64,000 nucleotides of DNA from Promicromonospora thailandica (GTDB lineage Bacteria > Actinomycetota > Actinomycetes > Actinomycetales > Cellulomonadaceae): NCBI RefSeq assembly GCF_024171955.1, contig NZ_JAMTCS010000001.1:434001-498000 (forward strand), written 5' to 3'. The notes below the pieces were generated by a model. It did no database searches. It was not told the origin of the DNA and saw only the letters and a list, made by a program, of their open reading frames with translations. Shown here in pieces: positions 7,746 through 16,298 of the stretch. Position 1 is the first letter of the stretch. Every line of letters starts with the position of its first letter. Made by a program: the position numbers and the translations under genes.

Positions 7746-8516
7746 ATGGCACGCACCCGCACCCCGCGCGGCCCGTACGTGCGCGAGGCCCGCCTGGACG
7801 GGCCCGCCGCGGAGGGCTGGCCGTTCACGATCCCGGCCGTGCGGGCCCTGGCGGACGGTGCGGTGCTCGACCTCGACCACCCGGTCACGGTGCTGTGCGG
7901 GGACAACGGCAGCGGCAAGTCGACCGTCGTCGAGGCCCTCGCTGCCGCCGCCGGCCTCAACGTGGAGGGCGGGTCCACGAACTTCCGGTTCAGCACGCGG
8001 GAGGCCGAGACCCCGCTGGCCGACCACCTGCGCCTCGTGCGGCACCCTGGCCGGCGGCCGGCGGACGGGTTCTTCCTGCGCGCGGAGTCGTACTTCAACG
8101 TCGCCTCCGAGATCGAGCGCCTCGACGCCGTCCCGAACAGCCCGCGCCTGCTCCCGAGGTACGGCGGCGTCTCCCCGCACGAGCGTTCGCACGGCGAGTC
8201 CTTCCTCGACCTCGTGACCCACCGGTTCGGCACCCGCGGGCTCTACGTGCTGGACGAGCCGGAGGCCGCGCTGTCCGTCACGGGCTGCCTGGCGCTGCTC
8301 GCCCGCGTGACCGAGCTGGCCGAGGCGGGGGCCCAGTTCGTCCTGGCGACACACTCGCCGATCCTGCTGGCCATCCCCGGCGCGGTCATCCACCAGCTCG
8401 ACGAGCACGGCCTGAGCCGCATCGCGTACGACGACGCGCTGCCCGTGGTCACCATGCGCGCCTTCCTGGCGGCCCCGGGGCGGTTCGTGGAGCGGCTCCG
8501 GTCGGACGCGCCCTGA
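7746..8516 (+). CDS. AAA family ATPase (RecF/SMC-like ABC ATPase)
   Basis: A 256-residue single-domain P-loop ATPase. Walker A is GDNGSGKST (residues 52-60) after TVLC; Walker B is LYVLDEPEAALS (~170), followed by the H-loop FVLATHSPILL. The signature region is loose (SHGESFLDL), as in the RecF-like AAA_21/AAA_23 proteins that act in DNA repair, phage defence or as stand-alone ATPases. It carries no membrane segment and no permease is nearby, so it is not a normal ABC importer. Start ATG 7746. It is ~30 bp upstream of the GNAT gene on the same strand, probably an operon, under the double palindrome at 7662-7697. Confidence 0.82.
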   Translation: MARTRTPRGPYVREARLDGPAAEGWPFTIPAVRALADGAVLDLDHPVTVLCGDNGSGKSTVVEALAAAAGLNVEGGSTNFRFSTREAETPLADHLRLVRHPGRRPADGFFLRAESYFNVASEIERLDAVPNSPRLLPRYGGVSPHERSHGESFLDLVTHRFGTRGLYVLDEPEAALSVTGCLALLARVTELAEAGAQFVLATHSPILLAIPGAVIHQLDEHGLSRIAYDDALPVVTMRAFLAAPGRFVERLRSDAP

Positions 8517-8547
8517 GCGGAGCCGGCGGCCCCGGTACGATCCGGGC

Positions 8548-9012
8548 GTGCTCCACCCCGCGACCCCCGACGACCTCGACGAGCTGGCCCAGTTCCTGCG
8601 CACCGCCGACCTGACCGTCGCCGCCCTCGCGGAACCCGCCGTACGCCTGTGGCTCGAGCGCGACGGCGCCGACGGCCCCGTCCGTGCCACCACCGGCTTC
8701 GAGCTCGGCACCGACGGCCGGCACGCGCTGGTGCGCAGCGTCGCCGTCCGCCCCGACCTGCGAGGAACCGGGGACGGGCTGCGCCTCGCGCGCTTCGCCC
8801 TGGACCGCGCCGCCGACGCCGGGGCACGGCACGCGTGGCTGTTCTCCCGCAGGTCAGGCGGGTTCTGGCAGAAGCTCGGCTTCGAGCGCACGACGACGGA
8901 CGCGCTCGCCGCGGCGCTGCCCGATGCGCACCAGGTGCGGCTGTTCCGCGCGACCGGGCAGCTCGAGCGGGAGGTCGCGTGGCGGCGTCCGCTGACGGTG
9001 CTCGCTCGATGA
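8548..9012 (+). CDS. GNAT family N-acetyltransferase
   Basis: A 154-residue protein starting at GTG 8548. It has the GNAT motif A region RSVAVRPDLRGTGDGLRLAR, with the acetyl-CoA-binding R-G-T-G-D-G loop at ~residue 73, and the later GGFWQKLGFER motif that precedes the last strand. These enzymes move an acetyl group from acetyl-CoA to an amine. The FW-x-KLGF ending and short length recall the ArsN2/ArgA-like group, but arsenic genes are not nearby, so no substrate is proposed. It probably shares a transcript with the upstream AAA ATPase (31-bp gap). Confidence 0.78.
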   Translation: MLHPATPDDLDELAQFLRTADLTVAALAEPAVRLWLERDGADGPVRATTGFELGTDGRHALVRSVAVRPDLRGTGDGLRLARFALDRAADAGARHAWLFSRRSGGFWQKLGFERTTTDALAAALPDAHQVRLFRATGQLEREVAWRRPLTVLAR

Positions 9013-9108
9013 CGCGCGTGGCGTGAGGCCGCGCGAATCTCACCCACCCGCGCCGTGGCGCCGTGCCCGCCCCCGGGGACAATCGACAGGGAGAGCGGGA
9101 GGCAGCAG

Positions 9109-9894
9109 ATGGCACGGATTCTCCTGACCGGCAGCACCAGCGGGATCGGCCTGGCCGCCGCGGCCAGGCTCGCCGAGCAGCCGCACGACCTGATCCTGCA
9201 CGGACCCGAGACCGAGCACGCCGCTGCCGCCGTCGTCGACCGGGTCGCACGAGGCGCCCACCCGGACGCGACGATCCGGTACGTGTCCGCGGACTTCACC
9301 GACCCGGACGCCGTACGAGCGCTGGTCTCCCCGGCCGGACGGCTCGACGTGCTCGTCAACAACGCCGCGGTACCGGGACCGCCGTCCCTGACGCTGGGGC
9401 CGGCGGGCACCGACGTCGCCTATCAGGTGAACTTCCTGGCGGGCACGCTGCTCACGCACCTCCTGCTGCCGGCTCTCGCCCCTGAGGGCCGGATCGTCGA
9501 CGTCGCTTCGGCGACGCACTTCTCCGCGACGCTGGACCTGGACGACCTCGACTTCCGCAGGCGGACCTACTCCCCCTCCACCGCCTACGCGCAGTCGAAG
9601 CTCGCGATCGTCGCCTACTCCAACTGGCTCGCCGCGCGCGTCAGCCAGACGGTCGTGAGCATCCATCCGGGCGTCGTCGCCACGGGTCTGCTCCACGCCA
9701 TGTTCGCGATAGACGGCGTGCCGCCGACGGTGGGCGGCGACAACCTCGCCGCCGCCACGAGCATGCGTGTCGCGAGCGGCACCTACCTCGACGAGACCGT
9801 CCCGGCCGAACCGTCGGCCGAGTCCCGCGACCCGGACCTGCAGAACAGGCTGGTCGAGGACACCCAGCAGCGGCTGGGGGTCTCGCTGCCCTGA
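9109..9894 (+). CDS. Short-chain dehydrogenase/reductase (SDR)
   Basis: A 261-residue SDR with cofactor motif TGSTSGIG (residues 7-14), the NNAA motif after LDVLV, a DVASATHFS segment supplying the catalytic Ser, and YAQSK (Tyr/Lys pair ~161-165). The start is ATG 9109 behind GGGAGG. The TGSTSGIG-x8-AEQ form and the middle FLAGTLLTHLLLPAL region match the retinol-dehydrogenase/light-dependent protochlorophyllide-reductase-like branch of classical SDRs, which reduce or oxidise hydroxyl/keto groups with NADP(H). Substrate unknown. It ends convergent with the TDT transporter gene. Confidence 0.85.
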   Translation: MARILLTGSTSGIGLAAAARLAEQPHDLILHGPETEHAAAAVVDRVARGAHPDATIRYVSADFTDPDAVRALVSPAGRLDVLVNNAAVPGPPSLTLGPAGTDVAYQVNFLAGTLLTHLLLPALAPEGRIVDVASATHFSATLDLDDLDFRRRTYSPSTAYAQSKLAIVAYSNWLAARVSQTVVSIHPGVVATGLLHAMFAIDGVPPTVGGDNLAAATSMRVASGTYLDETVPAEPSAESRDPDLQNRLVEDTQQRLGVSLP

Positions 9895-9946
9895 CGTCAG
9901 CGGTGTCCTCCGGATCGATCAGGCGAGTGAGGTCGCCGGACACCGA

Positions 9947-10915
9947 TCAGGCACGTGCGGCCGCCCGCCGTCCGAGCCGCGGGATCAGGCCGAGCGAACG
10001 CACGGCTATGCCTCCGATGACGAGGGTGGCGACCAGCAGCGCCAACCACGAGAGCGCGGATCCGAGGGGCCCGCCCGTCGCCGTCGTGAGCAGGCGGATC
10101 GCATATGTCGCACTGGCGGCGACGGTGAACGTCGTGGCCCAGAAGCCGATCACGAACGGCGTGCGTGTGTACACGGGCAGCAGGAACAGGTGCGGCACCA
10201 GCAGCGCGATCATGAGCGCCGCGAAGACCGTGTCGACGATGGAGTACCGCCCCTCGGAGATCGCCCACCACGCGTTGCCGGCCACGGCCGGCGGCGCGGC
10301 GAAGATCGCGACGGTCGGAAACAGCGCAGGCGGGACCGCCGGTCCCGTGCTGTACCGCACGACGAGCAGGCTCGCGAGCAACATCCAGAACATGATCCCG
10401 ACGGCGAGCAGGCCGATCGCGACGTCACGCTGCCCGATCGTGGCGAGCGACTGCGAGGCGACCAGGGTGGCCGCGACGGTGGGCAGCAGGTACCCGCCAT
10501 GGATCGCCGTGGTGTCGCGTGGCTGTGACAGCACGGACGACACGAACCACGCTCCGTGTGTCGCGGAGAGGACGAGCATGGTCCACACCGCGATCGTGGA
10601 CGCGACGGGGTACCACTGGAACAGGTGCGCGGAGAGGAGCGAACCGACTGCCGGGACGAGCGCAGCGAACGGGCCGAGCACGGGGTGGTGCAGATCGCGG
10701 GCGACGGCCCGCAGGCCGCCGGGCCGGCGCAGGTACTCGATCGTGATGAACCCCCAGGCCAGTCCCGCCACCGCCCAGAGCGCCTCGCCGACCGCCACCG
10801 GAGCGTCGAGCAGCTGGCCGGCCGTGGTCCAGGTTCCCGCGAGGCCGGCCGTGCCGAACGCGATACCGAAGAAGTTCAGGGGGAGCCTACGGGTGCCGGG
10901 CTCGGCGGTGGTCAT
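9947..10915 (-). CDS. TDT family transporter (TehA/SLAC1-like membrane protein)
   Basis: A 322-residue integral membrane protein with about ten hydrophobic helices and the opening RLPLNFFGIAFGTAGLAGTW, which is the conserved first helix of the TehA/SLAC1 (tellurite-resistance/dicarboxylate transporter) family. These are homotrimeric channel-like proteins for anions, dicarboxylates or sulfite. Two ATGs are adjacent; I chose 10915 because GGAGG then sits five bases away, against only two for 10918. No tellurite or sulfur genes are next to it, so the substrate is open. Confidence 0.82.
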   Translation of the reverse strand: MTTAEPGTRRLPLNFFGIAFGTAGLAGTWTTAGQLLDAPVAVGEALWAVAGLAWGFITIEYLRRPGGLRAVARDLHHPVLGPFAALVPAVGSLLSAHLFQWYPVASTIAVWTMLVLSATHGAWFVSSVLSQPRDTTAIHGGYLLPTVAATLVASQSLATIGQRDVAIGLLAVGIMFWMLLASLLVVRYSTGPAVPPALFPTVAIFAAPPAVAGNAWWAISEGRYSIVDTVFAALMIALLVPHLFLLPVYTRTPFVIGFWATTFTVAASATYAIRLLTTATGGPLGSALSWLALLVATLVIGGIAVRSLGLIPRLGRRAAARA

Positions 10916-11232
10916 CATTACCTCCGGTGTGGACTGGGAGATGCGCGAGGGTCGCCGGGCGCAGGGTGCGGCGTGATGAGACGTAAGGCACTGGCGCGCC
11001 CGGAACGAGACGGTCCGTCAGGAACCTTCCCCGAGTCCTCGCAGCGGTCGCCGGCCCTTCACGGACACCTTCGAACCGGCTGAGGTCGTGTTTTCTTCCC
11101 GGTCGGCCCGAGGCTCGGCGAACCCACCGACCGTAAACTGCTGGCACGGGCCGCGGGTGTCCCTGTCACGGACAGGCAGCTCGCCGCGGACCTCTGATCC
11201 TGGCCGGACCCGCCTCGGGGAAAGGACTCGCA
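10916..11232. other. Intergenic region between TDT transporter and XRE regulator
   Basis: 317 bp between divergent genes. The clearest element is the inverted repeat CCTGTC-ACG-GACAGG (11162-11176), 57 bp before the GTG start of the regulator gene and well placed for autoregulation. No coding frame with credible composition was seen. Confidence 0.4.
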
Positions 11233-12057
11233 GTGGCTGCCAAGGATTCGCCGCTCGGCGACTATCTGCGCGCGCGCCGCGCGGTCGTCTCTCCCGAGGA
11301 AGCCGGCGTCGTCTCGCACACGCTGCGCCGTGTCCCAGGTCTCCGGCGCGACGAGGTCGCCCGCGCCGCCGGCATCAGCCAGGAGTACTACCTACGGCTC
11401 GAACAAGGCCGCGACCGCACGCCGTCGGACCAGGTGCTGCGCGCGCTGGGTCGCGCGCTGATGCTGGACGAGGCCGCCGTCTCCTACCTGCTCCTGCTCG
11501 CGCACGCCGAACCGGTCGACCTGCAGGCACAGGAGGCCGCCGTCTCGATGGACAACCTCGCCGCGATCCTGAACGCCTGGCCCAACACGCCCGCGTACAT
11601 CATCGACTCCCGCCACACCGTGGTGCTGTCGAACGCCATGGCCCGTGCCGTCGTCCCGCATGCGCTCGAGCCCGGCGTGAACATCGCCGAGGCAGTGTTC
11701 ACCCTGCCTGAGGTCCGCGCGCTACCGACCTGGGACCGGCTTGCCTCACGTACAGTGCGCCGGCTGCGCTACTACGGGCACCCGTTCGATCCACGTCTGC
11801 ACGCGCTGGCAGCGCGGCTGTCCGAGCAGGATCCGGTCTTCCGCACGCTCTGGGAACGACAGGACGTCGACCCGTACTACGACGGCGACGTACGCCCGGA
11901 GGTGCAGGGGTACGGTCAGATCGTGCTGCGCCACCAGACGCTGGTGGTGCCCGGCACACCCGGCTACCTGCTCTGCGTCTATCACGCCGAGCCGGGCACA
12001 CCGAGCGCGGAGGCGATCGCCCACCTCGCCGCTCGGATCTCCTCCACCTCCGCATAG
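11233..12057 (+). CDS. XRE-family regulator with MmyB-like ligand-binding domain
   Basis: A 274-residue protein. An N-terminal Cro/C1 helix-turn-helix (about 10-75: GLRRDEVARAAGISQEYYLR, then LEQGRDRTPSDQVLRALGRAL) precedes an MmyB-type PAS-like ligand-binding domain (about 105-265; TPAYIIDSRHTVVLSNAMAR and the PGTPGYLLCVYHAEPG ending). This architecture is widespread in actinobacteria, where the regulator usually controls an adjacent oxidoreductase, and the C-terminal part is thought to bind a fatty-acid-like or small hydrophobic ligand. It starts at GTG 11233 after AAAGGA. The two following genes on the same strand are likely targets. Confidence 0.87.
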   Translation: MAAKDSPLGDYLRARRAVVSPEEAGVVSHTLRRVPGLRRDEVARAAGISQEYYLRLEQGRDRTPSDQVLRALGRALMLDEAAVSYLLLLAHAEPVDLQAQEAAVSMDNLAAILNAWPNTPAYIIDSRHTVVLSNAMARAVVPHALEPGVNIAEAVFTLPEVRALPTWDRLASRTVRRLRYYGHPFDPRLHALAARLSEQDPVFRTLWERQDVDPYYDGDVRPEVQGYGQIVLRHQTLVVPGTPGYLLCVYHAEPGTPSAEAIAHLAARISSTSA

Positions 12058-12182
12058 GCGCACCACCACTCGGCCCAGCCTGTCCCTCGGAGGGGCACGC
12101 TGGATCCGTGCGCGCTCCGTAACGTCGTCCTCGAGTTCGTGGCAGCCATGACCACCGCGGCCGCCGCCTGAGAGGAACGCCC

Positions 12183-12923
12183 ATGACCCGCCCCATCCAC
12201 CTTCTCGACCGTATCCTCCAAGCCCACGGCGGCCGTGCCCGCTGGGCCGAGGTATCGACCATCAGCGCCGAGCGCTCGTTCGGCGGCGTCTTCTGGGATC
12301 TCAAACAGGTCGCGGGAACCGCGGAGCACGGCCGGTTCACGGTCGACCTGCGCCACCAGGAGACCAGCCTGGAATCGTTCGGGGCTCCCGATGTGCGTAC
12401 CCGGTTCACTGCGGACCGGGTCGAGCTGGTGCGTGGCACCCCGGACGGCGACGAGATCATCGAGGCCGTCGACAACCCGCGGGCGACCTTCGAGGGCCAC
12501 GTGCTGGAGACCCCGTGGACTCCGCTGCAGCTCGCCTACTTCACCGGCTACGCCATGTGGACCTACAACACCGAGCCGTGGTCGTTCACCTTCCCCGGTG
12601 TGCAGGTCGAGGAGATCGGCCCGTGGACCGAACCCGACGGCACGGTGCTCGACCGCCTGCGAGTCACCTACCCGCCGGACATCGCGACGCACACCCCGAC
12701 CCAGACCCTCTACGCGGACGCGGACGGCGTGCTGCGCCGCCGCGACTACGAGGTCGACATCGCCGGCGGATCCCCGAGCGTCGAGTACATGACGGACCAG
12801 TTCTGGGCCGACGGGCTGCTCCTCGCCGGCAGCCGCAAGATCTTCGTCCGTGACGGCGACGGCGCGGCGATACCGGACCCGCTCATCGTCTCGATCGACA
12901 TCGGCGACGTCCGACTCGGCTGA
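12183..12923 (+). CDS. Conserved protein of unknown function next to XRE/MmyB regulator
   Basis: A 246-residue protein starting MTRPIHLLDRILQAHGGRAR. I do not recognise a named domain. The succession of alternating short beta strands (FGGVFWDLKQVAG, HGRFTVDLRHQE, RTRFTADRVELVRG, LYADADGVLRRRDYEVD) suggests an all-beta, lipid- or ligand-binding sheet, a bit like LolA/LppX-type folds, but there is no signal peptide. It sits between the MmyB-type regulator and the aldo/keto reductase on the same strand and is probably co-regulated with them. Third-position GC is normal for the window, so it is a real gene. Function not assigned. Confidence 0.75.
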   Translation: MTRPIHLLDRILQAHGGRARWAEVSTISAERSFGGVFWDLKQVAGTAEHGRFTVDLRHQETSLESFGAPDVRTRFTADRVELVRGTPDGDEIIEAVDNPRATFEGHVLETPWTPLQLAYFTGYAMWTYNTEPWSFTFPGVQVEEIGPWTEPDGTVLDRLRVTYPPDIATHTPTQTLYADADGVLRRRDYEVDIAGGSPSVEYMTDQFWADGLLLAGSRKIFVRDGDGAAIPDPLIVSIDIGDVRLG

Positions 12924-12988
12924 TCGGCCGACGTCAGTAGAGCGCCGGCTACATCCATCGATACGACGAAGACCCGTGGAGGGACGAG

Positions 12989-13945
12989 ATGACGAACGAT
13001 CCACTGGTGACACCGCCCGTCGCGCTCGGCACCTGGGCGTGGGGCGACAGCGGACAGGCAGGCAACGGCTACTTCGGTAGCCGCCTGACCGAGGCAGACC
13101 TGCACGAGATCGCCGAGAAGGCCATGACCAGCGGGCTGACCCTCTGGGACACCGCCACCGTGTACGGCATGGGCCGCTCCGAGCGGGCCCTCGCCAGGGC
13201 ACTGACACAGTTCGACCGCGGCGAGTACCAGCTGTCGACGAAGTTCACCCCGCAGATCGCCGGGGCCGGCGACGACCCGATCGCCGACGCGCTCGAGCAG
13301 AGCCTGACCAACCTGGGCACCGACTACGTCGACCTGTACTGGATCCACAACCCCGCCGACGTCGAGCGCTGGACCCAGAGCCTGATCCCGCTGCTGGAGT
13401 CCGGAAAGGTCCGGCACGTCGGCGTCTCCAACCACGACCTGGACGAGATCGCGCGCGCTGACCGGATCCTCGGCCGAGCCGGATACCGGGTCGAGGCTGT
13501 GCAGAACCACTACAGCCTGCTCTACCGCAGCTCGGAGGAGGCCGGGATCATCGACCACTGCCGAGCGAACGGGGTGCGGTTCTTCTCCTACATGGTGCTC
13601 GAGCAGGGTGCGCTGACCGGTCGGTACGGGCCACAGAGCCCGATGCCCGCGGGCAGCGTCCGGGCCGCTGCCTACAACGACGTGCTGCCGAACCTGCAGG
13701 CTCTGACCGACCGGATGACCGCTCTCGGCGCGGCCCGGGGCGCGTCGCCGGCCGACATCGCTACGGCTTGGGCCGTCGCCAAGGGCACCACGCCCATCAT
13801 CGGCGTGACGAAACCCGGCCACGTCGACGGGCTCCTCCGCGCGGGCGGCGCCGAGCTCACCGACGGGGAGATCGCCGAGCTCGAGAGCCTGGCCGACGCG
13901 ACCGGCGTCGACACACGCGGCGGCTGGGAGCACGCGATGCAGTAG
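12989..13945 (+). CDS. Aldo/keto reductase
   Basis: A 318-residue (beta/alpha)8 protein with the catalytic tetrad in order: Asp in LWDTATVYG (~54) and its Tyr (~59), Lys in LSTKF (~83), and His in YWIHNP (~119). The NADPH-binding end IIGVTKPGHVDG is present. These enzymes reduce aldehydes and ketones with NADPH. The sequence GTWAWGD at the start and YSLLYRSSEEAGIIDHC match the large AKR branch found near XRE/MmyB regulators. It is 65 bp downstream of the unknown protein gene. Start ATG 12989 has GGAGGGAC upstream. Substrate not known. Confidence 0.9.
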   Translation: MTNDPLVTPPVALGTWAWGDSGQAGNGYFGSRLTEADLHEIAEKAMTSGLTLWDTATVYGMGRSERALARALTQFDRGEYQLSTKFTPQIAGAGDDPIADALEQSLTNLGTDYVDLYWIHNPADVERWTQSLIPLLESGKVRHVGVSNHDLDEIARADRILGRAGYRVEAVQNHYSLLYRSSEEAGIIDHCRANGVRFFSYMVLEQGALTGRYGPQSPMPAGSVRAAAYNDVLPNLQALTDRMTALGAARGASPADIATAWAVAKGTTPIIGVTKPGHVDGLLRAGGAELTDGEIAELESLADATGVDTRGGWEHAMQ

Positions 13946-14004
13946 CGCCGCGCCAGGCCTGGGTCGGTGTGGCGCACGGGCGGCAGACCGCCACGCCGTC
14001 CGGG

Positions 14005-14777
14005 TCAGTCGTCCGAGGCGACGACCAGGTGGATGGATTCCCGTTCGCGGTCGATCGCGACGAACTCGTGAAAACTGGTGCTGCTCACACCGGCGTAGGA
14101 CAGGAGGTCCGGTTCGACGTCCTTGGGGCCATCGAGACGATAGACCGTGCCCTGGTCGAGCGTCCGCGACAGCAGGTGCTCCACTCGGTCGTGGGAACGG
14201 AGCGACATGGGTGGCCCGGCCAGCTCGTCATCCATCCAGCTGTGGACCGTACTGCGCGCTGCGGCCGCCGTGGCGAGGACGAACATCTCGCCTCGGCGCG
14301 CCACGGTCCATGGACAGGAGCTCCGTCGACGCTGGTTTCCCCGCCGAAACCGTACGGCGATCCGTACCCGTACGAATAGAAGCGCGAGGACATCAGCGCG
14401 GTGAGCAATGTCCCGTCGTCAAGGCCGGCGTCCAGGGAGAACTGCACATGATCGACCCACATGAACGTGCCGTGATCGAGAGCGACGTGCGAATGCTCCT
14501 CGACACTGAGCCATGGAAGACGAGGCCAGGGCCATTCGGTGCGGGCGTCGCGGGGTCCGACGCGAGGCTCCCTCGCCGCTTCCTCCTCGGAGAGGAGCAA
14601 GAACGTCACGAACTGCTTGCCGACCTCCAGGACTCGCACCCACGACCAGCCGTCCGGCCGACCGGCAACGAGCAAAGCTCCCGCCGCAACGTGCGACAGA
14701 CTTCGATTCGCCTGAACCCGTCCGATGCCGTCGGCGCCGACGTCGACCAGATCGGTGAAGATGTCGATCTCGATCAT
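14005..14777 (-). pseudogene. Unknown protein gene interrupted by a frameshift
   Basis: From ATG 14777 the frame reads naturally (MIEIDIFTDLVDVGADGIGR ... SYGYGSPYGFGGETSVDG) to about 14310, then turns into an Arg/Ser/Pro-rich string typical of wrong-frame translation up to a stop at 14085. A second frame, PWTVARRGEMFVLATAAAAR ... FHEFVAIDRE, takes over from about 14310 and runs to a stop at 14005. Joining them needs a single shift near 14300-14330. Thus this is either a broken gene or a sequencing error; the alternative of two genes is weaker because the second has no ribosome site before GTG 14304. The product would be ~257 residues, soluble, unrecognised. Its start overlaps the stop of the upstream gene (ATGA). 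Confidence 0.6.
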
Positions 14778-15238
14778 GCCGGCACTCCCTTCTTGAACGA
14801 CTCGATTCCGCGTTCGTCGAGCGAGAGCTGCGCGGTCTCGGCGAACAGGACGGGGAGCCGCAGCAGGGCCGCGACACGGCTGATCTCCGGGGTGAGACCT
14901 TCGGCCCGCAACACCGCCGATGGCGCCGAGACTTGCTTGTAGAAGCCGTCGTAGACATGCCAGTCGTAGGTATACAGGCCGCGTCTGCTCGCTCCAAACC
15001 AGTCCGAGTAGTCACCAGAACGGTCTTGTTGTCTGCAATCGAGCGATTCGCCGATCACGGGCAACTGCGTTCGCAATCCCTCGACGACGGTTTCGACTGC
15101 CACTCCGTGACTCAGAACAGCCTCGGGGATCGGTCCGTATCCGGCGCTGGAGATGAGCGCGACAGATCCATCCCGGTCGGTCGCGAGGAAGTCCCACTCT
15201 CGCCCTACTACATCATCTCGGTCCAAAGACGCGCTCAT
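14774..15238 (-). CDS. Small protein of unknown function, coupled to the frameshifted gene
   Basis: A 154-residue protein beginning MSASLDRDDVVGREWDFLAT and containing DRDGSVALISSAGYGPIPEA. The opening (WDF-x-ATD-x-DG-x-VA-x-x-SSAGYG-x-IP) resembles small orphan proteins often found as immunity partners in polymorphic-toxin regions; that is an impression, not a domain call. GGGAGG precedes ATG 15238. The stop overlaps the next start (ATGA at 14774-14777), so both genes were translated together. GC is lower here than in the flanks, which suggests an acquired patch. Function not assigned. Confidence 0.65.
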   Translation of the reverse strand: MSASLDRDDVVGREWDFLATDRDGSVALISSAGYGPIPEAVLSHGVAVETVVEGLRTQLPVIGESLDCRQQDRSGDYSDWFGASRRGLYTYDWHVYDGFYKQVSAPSAVLRAEGLTPEISRVAALLRLPVLFAETAQLSLDERGIESFKKGVPA

Positions 15239-15240
15239 GA

Positions 15241-15438
15241 GCGCATCCTCCCAGTGATCGGGACAAGGGCGAGCTGGCTTGGCACGGCTGCTATGGCGGT
15301 CCTTGCCCGCCAGAACAGGTCGTGGAGGACATCTGGGCGGTTGCGAACGGCGACCTCGCGCAGTCCACCTCTGCCGCCCACCTCGCCCTGCCTGACTTCC
15401 GAGACCTGCGAATGACCGCCAACGAAATGCGCGGCTGA
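15241..15438 (+). pseudogene. Orphan coding fragment (C-terminal remnant, no start)
   Basis: On the plus strand, the frame that ends at TGA 15436-15438 reads ELAWHGCYGGPCPPEQVVED then IWAVANGDLAQSTSAAHLAL and PDFRDLRMTANEMRG. Codon third positions are mostly G/C and the composition is protein-like, unlike an antisense shadow. It is open only back to a TGA at 15238-15240 and has no start codon until the internal ATG near its end. It therefore looks like the 3' tail of a lost gene. I do not recognise the family. It lies between the two small minus-strand genes and the lipoprotein gene in a decayed accessory patch. Confidence 0.5.
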
Positions 15439-15519
15439 CGCTCATCGCCCACCTGTCCCCAGAGGGAACGCCCATCCACAGAGGAAGTACGCCGTGCTTC
15501 TCAATGCCAGCCCGTCCAC

Positions 15520-16137
15520 CTACCGGCGCGCTTCTGGCGGAGCGTCCGACTCGAGCGACTGCGCCTTCTTCCTGAGGTTCCTCCGGACCAGCACGACAAC
15601 GGGAACCGCCACGATCAGGATGACCACGAGAGCGATTCCTCCGGCGACGATCAGGACGTTCCCCACACCAGCCATGTGGTCTCCGGCGCTCGTGTCGTCG
15701 AGGCCCGCAGGCCTCGGCCCGAGCTCGTTCGCCAGCCACCCGTACTCGATCTCCCGGACCTCACCCTGGTACTCGATCGCGAGGATGTCGAACCTCATCG
15801 GCAGCTCGTTCCACACCACCGTGGCCGCCGTCTTCCGCGCGGCGTCACCATCCATGGAGTCGTGCAGCAGCACGATCGTCACGACGTCGACCGACTCCTC
15901 AGGGTGTTCGAGGTACTCCCTGCGCCCGGCGTGCACCCCCGCGTCGTCGAAACCCGCGGCTACGAGCTTCGACCGCACAGAGGCAAGGCCCTCCAGGAAC
16001 TCACCCGAATCTGCCGTCGACGAACATCCGGTAAGAAGCATGAGGGTCGCCGTGAGCATGGCGAGCACACACCCGAGCGGGCTGTTTCCGATGGAACTGC
16101 GTCCGATTGCAGGACCATGCACGACGGACCCCCTCAT
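15520..16137 (-). CDS. Putative lipoprotein with a C-terminal membrane segment
   Basis: A ~205-residue protein. The N-terminus has a hydrophobic stretch ending in the lipobox LLTGC (VLAMLTATLMLLTGCSSTAD), so the mature protein would start at a lipidated Cys. A soluble region follows, then a single strong membrane helix (NVLIVAGGIALVVILIVAVP) and a basic tail RRNLRKKAQ. Having both a lipobox and a C-terminal anchor is unusual. I chose ATG 16137; a GTG at 16206 and a later in-frame ATG nearer the hydrophobic segment are possible. No domain recognised and no clear partner. Confidence 0.65.
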   Translation of the reverse strand: MRGSVVHGPAIGRSSIGNSPLGCVLAMLTATLMLLTGCSSTADSGEFLEGLASVRSKLVAAGFDDAGVHAGRREYLEHPEESVDVVTIVLLHDSMDGDAARKTAATVVWNELPMRFDILAIEYQGEVREIEYGWLANELGPRPAGLDDTSAGDHMAGVGNVLIVAGGIALVVILIVAVPVVVLVRRNLRKKAQSLESDAPPEARR

Positions 16138-16260
16138 CTTCGTGGGCGAATAGTCCCATATGGGCCTCGGCGGGGAGGACGTGCCGCCGTCACCCGCTCT
16201 CACCACGACGGTCAGCCGGGGTTCGCCTTCCTTCGGGCCACTGCCACTCGAGAGTCTCCA

Positions 16261-16282
16261 GGCCTGGTCAGCGGACCAGGCC
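16261..16282 (-). terminator. Hairpin downstream of ychF
   Basis: A 9-bp stem GGCCTGGTC / GACCAGGCC with loop AGCG lies 17 bases past the ychF stop on the minus strand. No U-tract follows. Confidence 0.5.
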
Positions 16283-16298
16283 GAAACCGGGGTGATGC

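Noticed and set aside
7547-9410. Long minus-strand frames opposite the AAA ATPase, GNAT and SDR genes
   Set aside because: They lie antisense to genes with Walker, GNAT and SDR motifs and show Arg/Ser/Ala-rich noise composition.
14085-14304. Two separate overlapping genes instead of one frameshifted gene
   Set aside because: The 3' part of the first frame has shadow composition, and the second frame has no ribosome site before its GTG; one broken gene explains both.
16137-16206. A longer start (GTG 16206) for the lipoprotein
   Set aside because: It would place 23 more residues before the signal peptide, giving an unusually long n-region; not excluded but less likely.
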